From NCBI GenBank assembly GCA_038363925.1, contig JAQQWL010000011.1, positions 7,750,001 through 7,814,000 of the forward strand: DNA of 64,000 nt, written 5' to 3'. The DNA is from Apiospora phragmitis. Taxonomy: Eukaryota > Ascomycota > Sordariomycetes > Amphisphaeriales > Apiosporaceae. Under the pieces are notes generated by a model that was given only the letters and a program-made list of their open reading frames with translations, ran no database searches and had not been told where the DNA came from. Numbering within the stretch: the stretch's first letter is position 1; each line of letters begins with the position of its first letter. The position numbers and the translations under genes are program-made. Positions 50,048 through 60,101 of the stretch are shown one piece after another.

Positions 50048-50686
50048 GCTTCTCTTTCGCCTATCTTTCCATTGATTTTTCATTATTATTTGGTTCAGGA
50101 TATTAGCTTATCAATGTACTCCCACAAGCCAATAGTTGCTGGCTACAGCTTAGAGATGCTATAAGCCCTCCATCGTAACCTTTGTTCCTCACAAGAAGAC
50201 ATCTTCCACCCAGCGTGCTATGCTGCTCTTCGATAGCCCTACTTGTAATTAGGCCTGCTGCCGCTCCAGTCGATACGATGCGTCTGCAGCTCTTCAAACA
50301 TTGATATCTGTGACCAGGGTAATGGGAGTGCCACTTGGGGATGGCGAGCGCACGCTCACATCCCTACGGCGTCTAGAGCGTTCTCTGCCTCTTCCATTTG
50401 CGTCTGAAGAAGTTCGAAGTTCGCGATTGCCATCTGAATATCGCCTGTCATTTGTGATATGTTACTAATGATTCTGCTTGCAGATGTTCAGCTGAGCAAG
50501 GTCGCGAGGCTTTGCTTCCTTGTATTTTATGCCTTTTCCCTTGACCATTGTTTTCCAACGCTTTGGGATGATTCGGCCGTCTGGATCGAGGATCCAAAAA
50601 CGCTAATCCAGTCGCCTTCATGCTGTCTATCCAGGAAGTAGCCCTATGCACGAATCCGGAGACTCCTTGGCGGCAACTTCGCGTAG
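50048..50686. other. Intergenic between tRNA and finger remnants
   Basis: No gene seen. Probably decayed sequence continuing from the transposon-relic block to the right. Confidence 0.45.
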
Positions 50687-51112
50687 ATGCTTGTTGGACT
50701 TCTGATGCTTGTCCAGGTGTGCTTTGGAGTTGAAGACTGTGTCGCATGTTCCACAGTAGAATATTTTCGAGGCCTTAGTGTCCTAACAGAACTTCCGTAG
50801 TCTCAGAGCCTATTCGGAGGGGTCTCGACTTTCCCACTCGCAATGACTCTCAAATTGTCTCTGTGCTTCTCGAGAGCTGTCTTGGATGCCAGGGCAAGGT
50901 TGCAATCTTGACACTTGTGCTTTCCGCAATCTTTGGCGCGGACCCGGACGCTATGGGCAATCTGACGGACTTTGGGTGTGCGTAAGAGGCTCAGCGGGAG
51001 GCGGGTTGATCTCTCCTTCGGCGAGGAAATGGACTCTTTCGAGATGGTTCCTGGTCTTCATGTCTTTTTTCATAGCATGCTTCGAGTCCATAAAGAGTTT
51101 ACAGTCGCTGCA
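50687..51112 (-). pseudogene. Remnant with three C2H2 finger modules
   Basis: Three successive modules of the form C-x2-C-x12-H/D-x5-H lie on the minus strand. The first (about 51112-51045) has CSDC and a final H but D in place of the first His. The second (from 50913) has CQDC and one His, with the second lost. The third (50755-50687) is intact: FYCGTCDTVFNSKAHLDKH then QKSNKH. They are not all in the same frame, and stops lie between them, so this is a decayed gene. It may be a separate finger protein or the zinc-finger tail of the recombinase relic that ends about 480 bp upstream in the same orientation. The sequence between (51180-51300) is AT-rich. Confidence 0.55.
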
Positions 51113-52366
51113 TTAGTAACGTGTAACCCTGGGTTCTTTACTATAAGCACCTTTTGCTTATTCTTTTCTCAAAGGATTTCAAACGAAGTGAGGAAACGAT
51201 AAGGATTTTTCTCGTAAAAACCTTTATCGTTATAAACTTAGAATTTAATAAATCGTACGGTTATTTAAATAAAATGTCGCTATTAGCCATGTCCTTTCTA
51301 TAAAGAGAATTGGGAGCTTCTCCGTGTATGCTTCTCATGGCTTCTACATCATGTGACAGTGCCCCGATCGCCAAGCGGTTATTCTCTCCCATCATGCTAC
51401 TCGACTGGCCAGTGTTTATACCAGCATTTGTTGTCCTGGTAAGCGACTCTCAGGGATTATTCCGTCCTATTCCAGCCGTTATTCCTCGTTATCCCAGTGT
51501 CTCGGGTGGATGTATTCACCGTTTATTCGAGGAGTTGCCTTTCTTCCCCCCTGAGACATCCCGTTTATTCCAAAGAGAGTAATACTAACGCCGAGAGTCG
51601 GTAGGTACCTTGGCCAACGGCTAACTCTGTCAGGTCGATTGTCTCGGAAAGGTTCAGGTAGTATTTCTCGAGATTCCGGGAGTCGGGGTCGTGGTTCATG
51701 ATCATGCGGGCCTTGTCGTTGCCGATCTGTCGAGCTATATCTGTCGCAGATCGACGCCTGATGGAAGTGTAATTGATAGACTCTGGGTAGCCAAGTCTCT
51801 GCCCTTGTTCATAAATATCCGCTGAGAGCGGTTACTGTGGCAGGCTCTTCGCTGAAGCCAAGCCCTGGGGCTGAGATGCCCGGACCACAGGTTCTTCTAA
51901 AGCATTTTCCTTGGATCTATTGGTTAAAATTCTCGGGTCAGCTACGTATTCGGCATTCCAGTCGATGACTGGGAAGCATGCGGTACTCGCCGAGTGACTA
52001 CCAGGGTGGTATAGGGGGGCCAGCCAGAATTCCGCCGCCAGTCAGGGATCGGCGGGCTAGGGTTCAGTGGGCTATTTAACCATGCGCATTGGGAACTTAC
52101 CAGTATCTCGTATTGCTGGCCGTTTATCAACTCGTCGAGGCTGGCAATGCCCACGAGTATCTTGCGTCTCAGCGCGATTACCAACAGCCGGTGAGGTATC
52201 GAAAAGATCAACGCATGAGCTGCTGCAAGGGACTTGATCTTGCATGTGATTTCCGACAAAGGAGCATCTTTCTTTAGGGCAGACTCTGGATCTTTCCGGT
52301 TGGACTTCAAGGACCGAAACTTTACCCTGGCGTCGACCATGCACTTTGACTCACCACGGGAGATCT

Positions 52367-52467
52367 TGTGTGGTCGGGACCTAGTACTGAGATAAGTTGA
52401 GTACACAATAATAGCTCTTATTCAGTTTTTCTTGGTGCATCTGGTACGGTGCCAGACTTGGTTTACA
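52367..52467 (+). repeat. Left LTR (101 bp) of the miniature element
   Basis: Differs from the right LTR at 9 of 101 positions by eye; 8 of these are transitions, in both directions, as RIP acting separately on two copies would give. Confidence 0.8.
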
Positions 52468-52479
52468 TGGTGATGAGAG
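52468..52479 (+). other. Putative primer-binding site
   Basis: TGGTGATGAGAG directly follows the left LTR. TGG is the complement of a tRNA CCA end. I cannot name the tRNA. Confidence 0.5.
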
Positions 52480-52623
52480 TGGATGACGGTTTGAGACCAC
52501 GGGGGTCGGGAGTTCGAAACCAGGGGATAGCGTACCAAAATATGAGTCGGATTGATCAATTTTGAGAGCGTATTGGAGGGTGAATCGGATTGATCGGACT
52601 GGGAAGCTCTCGTGCTCTGCCTC

Positions 52624-52638
52624 GAGGGGTAGTGAGGA
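52624..52638 (+). other. Putative polypurine tract
   Basis: GAGGGGTAGTGAGGA (one T short of all-purine twice) lies 6 bp before the right LTR, where second-strand priming would take place. Confidence 0.5.
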
Positions 52639-52644
52639 TGGCCG

Positions 52645-52745
52645 TGTGTGGCCGGGATCTAGTACTGAGATAAGTTGAGTACACAATAACAGCTCTTACT
52701 CAGTGTTTCTTGGTGCATTTGGCACGGTACCAGACTTGATTTACA
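52645..52745 (+). repeat. Right LTR (101 bp) of the miniature element
   Basis: Same length and same ends as the left LTR; see that entry for differences. Confidence 0.8.
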
Positions 52746-52925
52746 ATCTGGATATATCCCCAGACAAGATAAAGCTTGTCGGCTAGCTTTTCACGATCCG
52801 CTCACCCGATACTTCCTGGTCGTACACAGCAAGTACGCATCAAGAGCCAGGCTAGCTGGTGTGCCTCGGCAATTTTGATACGCGAGGTGGTCAACAGATC
52901 ATGGTCGATCAGCTGCCGTAGCTCA

Positions 52926-52992
52926 TTCAATCCAACCTCTGAACAGGCCAGGATATTACCCCCGCGTATCGGGCCATACTTCTGTGCGGCAA
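52926..52992. repeat. Direct repeat copy A within recombinase relic
   Basis: About 67 bp, encodes FAAQKYGPIRGGNILACSEVG on the minus strand within the relic. It matches 53424-53490 at most positions. Confidence 0.75.
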
Positions 52993-53423
52993 ATCGCATG
53001 GCTCCAGTGAGCTTGTTGAAGAGCGTGGCCCTTAGGAGCTCTGGTTATATCATACTTGTCGTGGAAATGATTGATCCAGTATGGCCGCGAGACGGTACGT
53101 GGTCAGGGTGCCATATGTCAACCGGCCAGACTTGTCTTTCCCACGACCAGCCTGGGCAATGAAGATCAGGAAAACCCGGAGCTGGCTATACAGCTTCTGG
53201 TGATCGGATGGAAACATCAGAAGATCACGCTTCTTCTCGGCCACTGCGTCATCGGTCTGAGGCCGAGGCGGCAAGATACCCTGCAGTCGTAGGAAATCTT
53301 CGTATAGGCGAAACGCCCGGTTCTCTGTCTTCTGCGTCTGCGTGCTGTGCCATCGAAAACCTGCAGCATCTAGGTCATCCTGCTAGAGCTCACTCATCGG
53401 GTTGAAAACAACCTCATCACCCG

Positions 53424-53490
53424 TTCAGTCCGACCTCTGAGCGGGCCAGGATACTGCCCCCGCGTAGTAGCCCATACTTCTGCGCGGCAA
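53424..53490. repeat. Direct repeat copy B upstream of the recombinase relic
   Basis: Second copy of the same stretch about 500 bp away, same orientation. Most differences from copy A are C/T or G/A, with copy A carrying more A and T. It is probably the edge of a second, truncated copy of the element. Confidence 0.75.
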
Positions 53491-54445
53491 AGTCTGGGTC
53501 GTCGGCCCAGTGCTCTGAATGTCAAAGTGAAGTTATTCAAACAAGCGCCAGTAAACGGCGAGGAAAACTATGACTTGAACGATTTTTTTGCGCCATGGAG
53601 GGAAAACTCGCCGTACGTAATCGTAGGTAAGGTACGGCATGGGGAGTGTTCGAAAACTGTGTGAAATACGGGTTTGATAAATGCATGAAGGAAAATAATG
53701 GGGGGAAAAGGAATTGGGACAGTCTTCCCTCTGTTCAGCTGTCCCTGTTCAGGCCAAGAACGGGTCGTTCTCATTCTCGAGCTGGTCACTCCCCGCTCAC
53801 ATTAATAACACATCCGAGAGCCAGGAGCTTGATATATACATACACAACCTGGCCTTCCACATGTCGAAAGCAAACATAATTTAGGGGTGCTAATCGTTTA
53901 ACTAGGCCGGTGTGAAGGGCGGTTTGAGCTCTGATGGCATCAACCCCCCTCCCCCCAATGGTATCAGCGGTAACGGCTTTGTATACATTGGAGGTCTGCA
54001 GCCCTGAGACCAAGTAGGAAGCCTGAATCGAATGTACTTTCCCATCATCAAGGAGACCATGTAGGCTGTACAGTCCCCGCCGAATCCTTCATATTAACTT
54101 TCTATGTTCTTTAAATTCTCAAATCTTAGATAAATTCGTGTTAGGAGATTAGAAAGCAGTTACTTGGTCACTTTTGTCGTGATATCATCTTGCGATACCA
54201 ATGATTGCGTGAAGAGGCTTTCTTGTCATGGTTGTGTGCAATTCATTCCCTTTCTGTATTAAGCGAGTTCCCCTTCCATGGGAAACTAGCAGTATAACTC
54301 TAAAGGATCTCAGTTTTACAAAACATGATACATGCCTTACATTTGGGCCCCATCTCTTCTGCCTCATTGCCAGATAAGCCATAGGGTAAGGCAAACGCCC
54401 CATCTTCTAACACCCCAAGGTCCAACGCGTCACTACGCGTCACCA
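53491..54445. other. Intergenic after the transposon-relic block
   Basis: No gene or RNA seen. Ends at the 3' side of the GNAT-domain gene. Confidence 0.5.
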
Positions 54446-56556
54446 TTAGACCAGATCCTCCGCAGGGCAGCACCTATGCTCGAAAATTAATCGATCGAGA
54501 AGAGGAGAGGTAGTAAGACGATCAGCCCGTCCAAACATCGGGGAGTGTGAGATGAGATTCATGTTGAAATCCATCTCAAGCCAATTCCATATGGCCTGGT
54601 ACTCGTCGCCCTTCGTGGTCTTCGCCTTGGTACCTTGGTTCTGGATGTACACCTCTATCAGAATCGAGCACCACTGGCGCTTCTCTGAATGCGTGTTGTA
54701 TCTGCATTCGAAATACGTAGGATCCTCTCGGGGGTTCTCCCATTGGTAAGAATGCTCCTTGGGGCTATATTGCGGCGAGACAGCTCGCAGAACCGCATCC
54801 AGCAGAGCTGTGCCGATCCGCGCACGTCGGCGCAGGGGGTCTACCATAACATAGAGTCTGCCCGAGCACTTTGCATTCGTGTTAATGGAGCCCACAACAC
54901 CACGGCTCGCCACGTCAAGAAATGAAAACCCGATAATTCGGTGGCCAGCCTCACGAGTGGGCATGCGAGGGTCACGGTAGCCGCTAAGGGCTACAACAAA
55001 GGGCAGATTATGCTCATGGCATTGGCCGAGGATCTTTGCCCACGATGGTGGGTGTACTGCATCTTGGTCCGATGCCCGCCAACCGTTTTCCACTTCTTGC
55101 TTGTAGAGTTCGGCAACGGCCATCATGTCTCCGAGCTCTGCAGGGCGGATGTGGCATTCGGCTTTGCATTGAAATGGATTGGGCCGCGCCATAGCTGGCT
55201 CCGTCTCTTCGTTGATTTGTGCGGGGGCAAGACGTTCTTTTTCAATACGCTCTTGCTGGATTCGGCTGTTCTCCTCTTGCTCTCGTGTCTTGCGATCGCG
55301 AGCGATACGGGCCTCAGAAAGTGGAGTGGAGTCGCCTCTTTAAGGAGCTGGTCTTGTCGTTTGGATCTGGGCAATGTTAGAGTGCTGTTCATGACAAGTC
55401 CTTGAGATCAACTTACTTAGCATGGTACGAGGGTACTCGACCGGATTAAGCAGGTTGCCAGTCGCGCAATCTACGTCACAGTCCTCATAAACAGTAGGAC
55501 GATCTCGGAAGACAGCGGCTTCCGTGGAGTCGGGTACCTTTTTTGCCCATGTCTCGATCCACTCGGTCAAACGAGGATGTAGGTGCCCAGTTGCGCGTGC
55601 TCGTGGCGCCACTGACCTCACTGTCTCGACTAATCGACTCGCTGTCGAATGTATTCTTCTTCTGCTTCGGGCGGCGCGTCATGTTCCAGTCCTGCTCTGT
55701 CCAGGTCTGGGCTGGAACTACACCGCGAGGATCACGGTCTGGGTCAGCCTTCGGAGGGTCGACTCCAAAAATAGAAAGGGATGCTTCGAGCCTGTGGTCG
55801 GACACAGAGACCCCGTCCTTTTGCTCTGTCGATGCAGGGGAATTCCGGAAAGGCCCATGTCTCAGCAGCTTCTCGATAAGTAGGACCGGAAACGTGTACA
55901 GGGGCAGGTCTCATGGGTGACTCGTTCCGTGCTTTGCCCCCAGGCGCATTTTGGATGTTCATTGCTGGTGCTACATCAAGCTGTTGTTGAGGCTCCGGTT
56001 TGGGTGCGTTCTGTTGGTCATGGGCTGGGGTTTGGCGTAGATGCGGAGGCACGTACACGTTGTCTTCAAAGTGTTCAGATCTGATGCTAGGAGTTGCACC
56101 CATGAGACTCTGGTCGTTCGCTTTCACAAACTGCTTCGGAGGATCCCGCCAGATTGCCAGTTCTTTAACCTTCGTGGCATTTGCCCAGCGGCTCTCGCTA
56201 AGTTGGTTTCGAACTGCCCTGCGTGCAACAGGAGCCTTCGTTGCATATTGACCATTGTCTGACGTATCAGTATACGCAAGGCCACGAGACTCGTTATCTC
56301 CACTTGTAACGCCAAAATGGTGATTGTGTCCGGCTTGAACACTGTTCGATCCTTCCACACCGGCAAGAGACTGTGCAGTCTCGTTCGTTATATCGAGGTC
56401 ATCTTGAGACGAGGCCAATCCTCCATACCGGGGCACCAGGCTGTTCTCCATGTCCGGAGCGGGGGTTGCGTTGGTTGACTCGTCGTGCAGCTCAGCCCGG
56501 TCTTGATGGACTGTCCAGTGATCAACCCAGATGGTCCTTCGGCCTTTTGAAGCCAT
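54446..56556 (-). CDS. Large protein with disordered N-terminus and C-terminal GNAT-like domain, three frame breaks
   Basis: ATG 56556 (MASKGRRTIWVDHW) opens a polar N-terminal region containing DNVYVPPHLRQ, a motif also found at the start of Ded1/DDX3-type RNA proteins. A second conserved stretch reads LEASLSIFGVDPPKADPD, then WIETWAKKVPDSTEAAVF. One intron (55367-55416, 50 nt, GTAAGT, CTCTAAC branch, CAG) is clear. After it comes a charged coiled-coil (RKTREQEENSRIQQERIEKER) and a GNAT-like domain at 54450-55190 (CHIRPAELGDMMAVAELY, IIGFSFLDV, GRLYVMVDPLRRRARIGTALLDAV), the last being the acetyl-CoA loop equivalent (RRARIG). The frame shifts at GGGG 55837-55840, near 55564-55567 and near 55312-55320, each as if one base were extra. 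With those three removed the length is 685 codons. The substrate is unknown. The possibility of two separate genes is not excluded. Confidence 0.68.
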
Positions 56557-58033
56557 GCTCTGCTGAGAGTAATGTTAACGTAATGCAATAGCCTGAAGAC
56601 CAGAAAAGAAACTAGAAGACAGTAGAAAGCGGATCAATGGAGAGGCGTAGGCCGGTAAGTTGGCTTGACGTTGACAAACAGGGAGATGAGTCTTGATATT
56701 GGTGACTGCAAACGGGGAAGTGTGACAAACGATGCCTGCAAGAAACAGGGACTGGAACTTGGCGAATAATTTCTGTGAAGAACGTGATGATTTCGACCTA
56801 CCTCGTTGTCTCAAGAATCTTTGTTGACTAGGTTGGTAGACTTGGAAATGTGTCTGTAGGAGAGGTGCCGAGAATTGATATTTCCTTGCTGCCCGGGTAT
56901 TTCAAGGTTGGGGCTGTCTGTTTCAAGTCAGCAATCTTCTAGAACCAAACACCGGCCTTGCTTGTTGAGAGAAGGAGAAGGAGGGCATTCGCCATCAACA
57001 GTGTGCTGGAAGAAGAGAGGGAGTAGGTCTGGTTGATAAGAGTGGGAATCGAATTGGCCAAAACCCAGAAGCACTCACATTGAGAGCTCCTGTGGCAGTT
57101 CTTGGACAGGGCAGGGTAAGATTTGTGGAAGTGACACCACTGTGAGAGAAGTGTGTGCAATGGATAGGTCTGAACCGGTTTTGCCTCGGATCCATATGTC
57201 ATACATGTATGTAGGGAGAGGAAATGCAGCCTCAATTGATGACTTAACGTCAAAAGCACGAGAGAATAGAACTGAGACAGGCAATCCGCAAATAGACTGA
57301 CATACCTTCCATGTAAGATCACAAGAACATTGAATGTTGTAACCGGCAGTTTCCTTCTATTGGACTCAATGTTGGTCTGTTGTTGATAGCGTTTATTTAG
57401 AAGTTGTTAATAGCGTTTATTTCGAAGTTGCAAGTTCGATGATGTGCACCTACCTACATTACTTCTCGAATATGCCGTTTAGGAGGTTTGGAGGAGTGTA
57501 TCTTGAATCATCACGATCTCATCGTTTGGGCTGCATGTGCGACCAATTCCATGGCTTCGAGATCTTGCATACTATGAAAGGTCGTACGAATCGAGACAAA
57601 ATGTTTGTAATATTGCAAGCACCGGGTAATTTCGCTGTTTACGATCATGCCTTTGATATCCAAGTATCTAACAAAATGATGCATATAAACCAGACCCGCC
57701 CAACAGTCAGATCTTTCCGGCATCATTGGGAAAATAAACAAGGAACTGTATACGCAATTAGGCAATGACTGTTAAGTCGAACTTTTATGTTGGGATATGT
57801 TTGGAGGTTGTTTGGAGTTCTTAGACGTGTAGTCAATGCTATCACGTGAATCAGTACACCATTTTGCTAGTAAGGGCATGTGTTGATGGAGCAAAGAGCG
57901 GAGGTTTTGCAGGCGGTAGCCCGCTTTGGGTCTGCTCCCAACCAAAACCGCAGACGTAATGAACACCAATGGCATATCTTGCCGTTTCAAGCCTTATCGC
58001 AGTTTCTGAATATTACTTCAAGCTACCGGCAAT
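56557..58033. other. 1.5 kb divergent region between GNAT gene and arl2
   Basis: Promoters of both genes. Contains a short tandem repeat at about 57380-57430 (two 23-24 bp units around TAGCGTTTATTT). No gene seen. Confidence 0.55.
57380..57430. repeat. Two-unit tandem repeat
   Basis: Two near-identical 23-24 bp units sharing ATAGCGTTTATTT and GAAGTTG. Confidence 0.7.
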
Positions 58034-58807
58034 ATGCTGTCAATTCTCCGCAAGGCCCGGCTGAAGGATAAGGAAATGAGAATCCTGATGCTGTACCGTG
58101 ACCCAGTTACACAGCCTTAGACCAAAGGACTAACGGAAGCAGGGGCCTGGACAATGCCGGAAAGACGACCATCGTCAAGAGAATCATGAACGAGGACGTC
58201 AACAGCGTTAGCCCGACATTAGGCTTCATTATTAAGACCATTGAGTATGAAGGGTATGCAACTTGAGGTCCTGGTCATTAGGTAGCCAAGTTGCTGACAC
58301 AAATTTAGGTACAAACTTAATATATGTAAGTCAAAAGGACCCTTACTGTGGGCGGCCCAGGGTCTTACACCGGTGAAGGGGATGTCGGCGGTCAGAAAAC
58401 ACTGCGGTCATACTGGAGAAACTATTTTGAGAAAACCGACGCTTTGATATGGGTTGTGGATGCTACGGACCGGCTTCGCATCCAGGACTGCCGAGAAGAA
58501 CTCCATGGTCTACTCCAAGAGGAGGTAAGCTCACCCTTTCCAGTGCATCTGCCCCCTTTTGAGGAAGAAGAAGCATTTGACTGACGAGGCTGCAGCGGCT
58601 CTCCGGAGCATGCCTTTTGATCTTTGCCAACAAGACCGATGTCCAAGGGTGCATGGATGATAATGGAGTCTCGAGGGGCTGCAGTTGAGGGCCATCCGGA
58701 CGCACCAGTGGCAGATCCTGCGGTGCAGCGCCATGACAGGAACCAACCTGAACGAGGGCTTGGCCTGGGTTGTGAAGGATGCCAAGGCGAGACTGTTCCT
58801 ATATTGA
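58034..58807 (+). CDS. arl2: Arl2 (Cin4/Alp41-like) small GTPase, 5 exons, one frame break
   Basis: ADP-ribosylation-factor-like GTPase 2, which works with tubulin cofactors in microtubule assembly. Exons are 58034-58092, 58143-58253, 58309-58325, 58379-58524 and 58596-58807. Exon 3 has only 17 nt. Junctions restore the G motifs: G1 GLDNAGKTT, switch I SPTLGF, G3 WDVGGQ, G4 NKTD and G5 CSAMTG. The end [18 protein letters not shown] is typical of Arl2. In the last exon the frame breaks at GGGG 58675-58678 as if one base were missing; the rest of the domain then continues to TGA 58805-58807, about 181 residues. The N-terminal [18 protein letters not shown] matches Arl2, not Arf1, and lacks the Gly2 needed for myristoylation. 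Confidence 0.92.
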
Positions 58808-60101
58808 AGCGATCACGACATACATTCACAGTGCTTGCTGCCTCCCAGTCATTCGTGCCACCCGACCTTTGCGACGGCAACCTGACGAAACACGTCAGGT
58901 AATAAAGACCGACTCCGCACCGCCCGAAATATGGATCGTGATGCTGCCGAATGCCACTAATATTACCGATCATCTACATGGTAACGAACTCAGCTACGGT
59001 GTGCAAGTGGATGGGAAACGCTGCCCGATGAACTTTAAGGGGGACGAAGCATTGAATGAAATCATCCGAAGGACAATAGTACTAGGTAGCTGTTAGCCAG
59101 CACATCAAGGTGAACCACCGAAGCATCAAATTACGATCAATAGTGATGCAAGAGGTGCAAAGTTAGCCCGGGTGGTGGCCCAAGCGATTAGATCTCATCG
59201 TGCACACACCATTTGGAAATCAAAACAAGCGACCAAAACAAAACAAAAACCATGCACGTACAACGATACGAGCATAGCATCAAAAAGACAGGGATGTCAG
59301 ACTTTTCTCAGTATCGCTGCCCGAATGTTCGTCCATGTAGAGCCTGCCCAGGTGTATTGTATGTGTACCACCGCTATATGTACATATCAAAGGAATATCA
59401 ATTAGAGTGAACGAAACTTGGAAGTTGCCAATAGGGAAGGGGCCCAACAGGGGTGAATGGGGACCATTATCTTAATGCCGCACGCCGTCAAGTCAAGGGA
59501 TGTGGCCAGTAGCTACGAAAGTACAAGAAAACAGCTGCACATTGCCGAATAACATTGAAACATTGACCAGACGACGTAACGAATGGTCGACCTGGATGGG
59601 CTGAGATCCATTGAGGTTGCATACGAACATAGAGAGGGGGACGAGAACCCACTCTCCACTAATCCGGGCCTGATTCGATATAAGCATCAATGGCGGTACA
59701 AGACAGTGCAAGTGCAACCCACTCAAACCTTAGCGAAACAACACCAAACAACCCAACACAACACCAATATATAACTACAATGCCAACGACTCACGCTTCC
59801 AAAAGAGAGTTGGAGGAGGCATCACCAGAGCAAGAAGCCTCAAGCCTCCGTCCTACCAAACTAGCTTTGTGCCGGGCAACAAACCGCCAAAGTGCGACCC
59901 ATCTGCTTGCTACCGCTGCTAGTCACTTTCTTGTAGCAACCATTTCCTTGTCTGTTATTACCTGCCGGGTGGACAGACTGTGGCCCCCCCACGAACTAAC
60001 CGCTTAAGTTGTTTTGGTCAAGTCCATAGGAGTTGTGTTTTGCCGAGCGCGAGCTCCATCATATGCCCGTGACGACCTTGCTGCTGTTGTTTTTTAGAGC
60101 C
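58808..60101. other. 1.3 kb intergenic, leader of the DUF4045 gene
   Basis: No gene. A short ATG-started frame at 59779-60007 could be an upstream ORF in the leader, and a TTTTTTAG just before ATG 60102 looks like the end of a 5' UTR intron. Confidence 0.5.

Larger units (their letters stand above)
52367..52745 (+). mobile_element. Miniature LTR element (TRIM-like), 379 bp, apparently complete
   Basis: Two direct repeats of exactly 101 bp flank a 177-bp interior that codes for nothing. Both repeats start TGTGTGG and end TTTACA, the TG..CA ends of LTRs. The interior begins with TGGTGATGAGAG right after the left repeat, as expected for a tRNA primer-binding site, and ends with a purine tract (GAGGGGTAGTGAGGA) just before the right repeat. 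ATCT occurs on both sides (52363-52366 and 52746-52749), a 4-bp target duplication. Orientation of the element is +, opposite to the recombinase gene it interrupts. With no gag or pol it depends on an autonomous partner not in this window. Confidence 0.8.
51595..53400 (-). pseudogene. Decayed tyrosine-recombinase-type transposon gene, interrupted by an LTR element
   Basis: Minus-strand relic that I recognise as a fungal mobile-element tyrosine recombinase (DUF3435/Crypton-like group, named from memory). In order: N-terminal SAM-like part (KTENRAFRLYEDFLRLQG, then LMFPSDHQKLYSQLR and GRLTYGTLTTYRLAA), the HQLAWLLMRTCCVRPGSIG block (52805-52870), SRGESKCMVDARVKFRSLK (about 52360-52300), SIPHRLLVIALRRKIL (about 52210-52160) and the catalytic end SIRRRSATDIARQIG with MIMNHDPDSRNLEKYYLNL (51770-51650), which supplies Arg, His and Tyr. 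Decay signs are a TGA where the family has a residue after PGSIG (TGG to TGA would fit RIP), at least one frameshift near 53090 and the 379-bp insertion at 52367-52745. Removing the insertion and one ATCT copy joins WGYIQ to ISRGES in frame. Confidence 0.7.

Noticed and set aside
59779..60007. Separate 75-residue gene before the DUF4045 gene
   Set aside because: No motif and placed in the leader; more likely an upstream ORF or chance.
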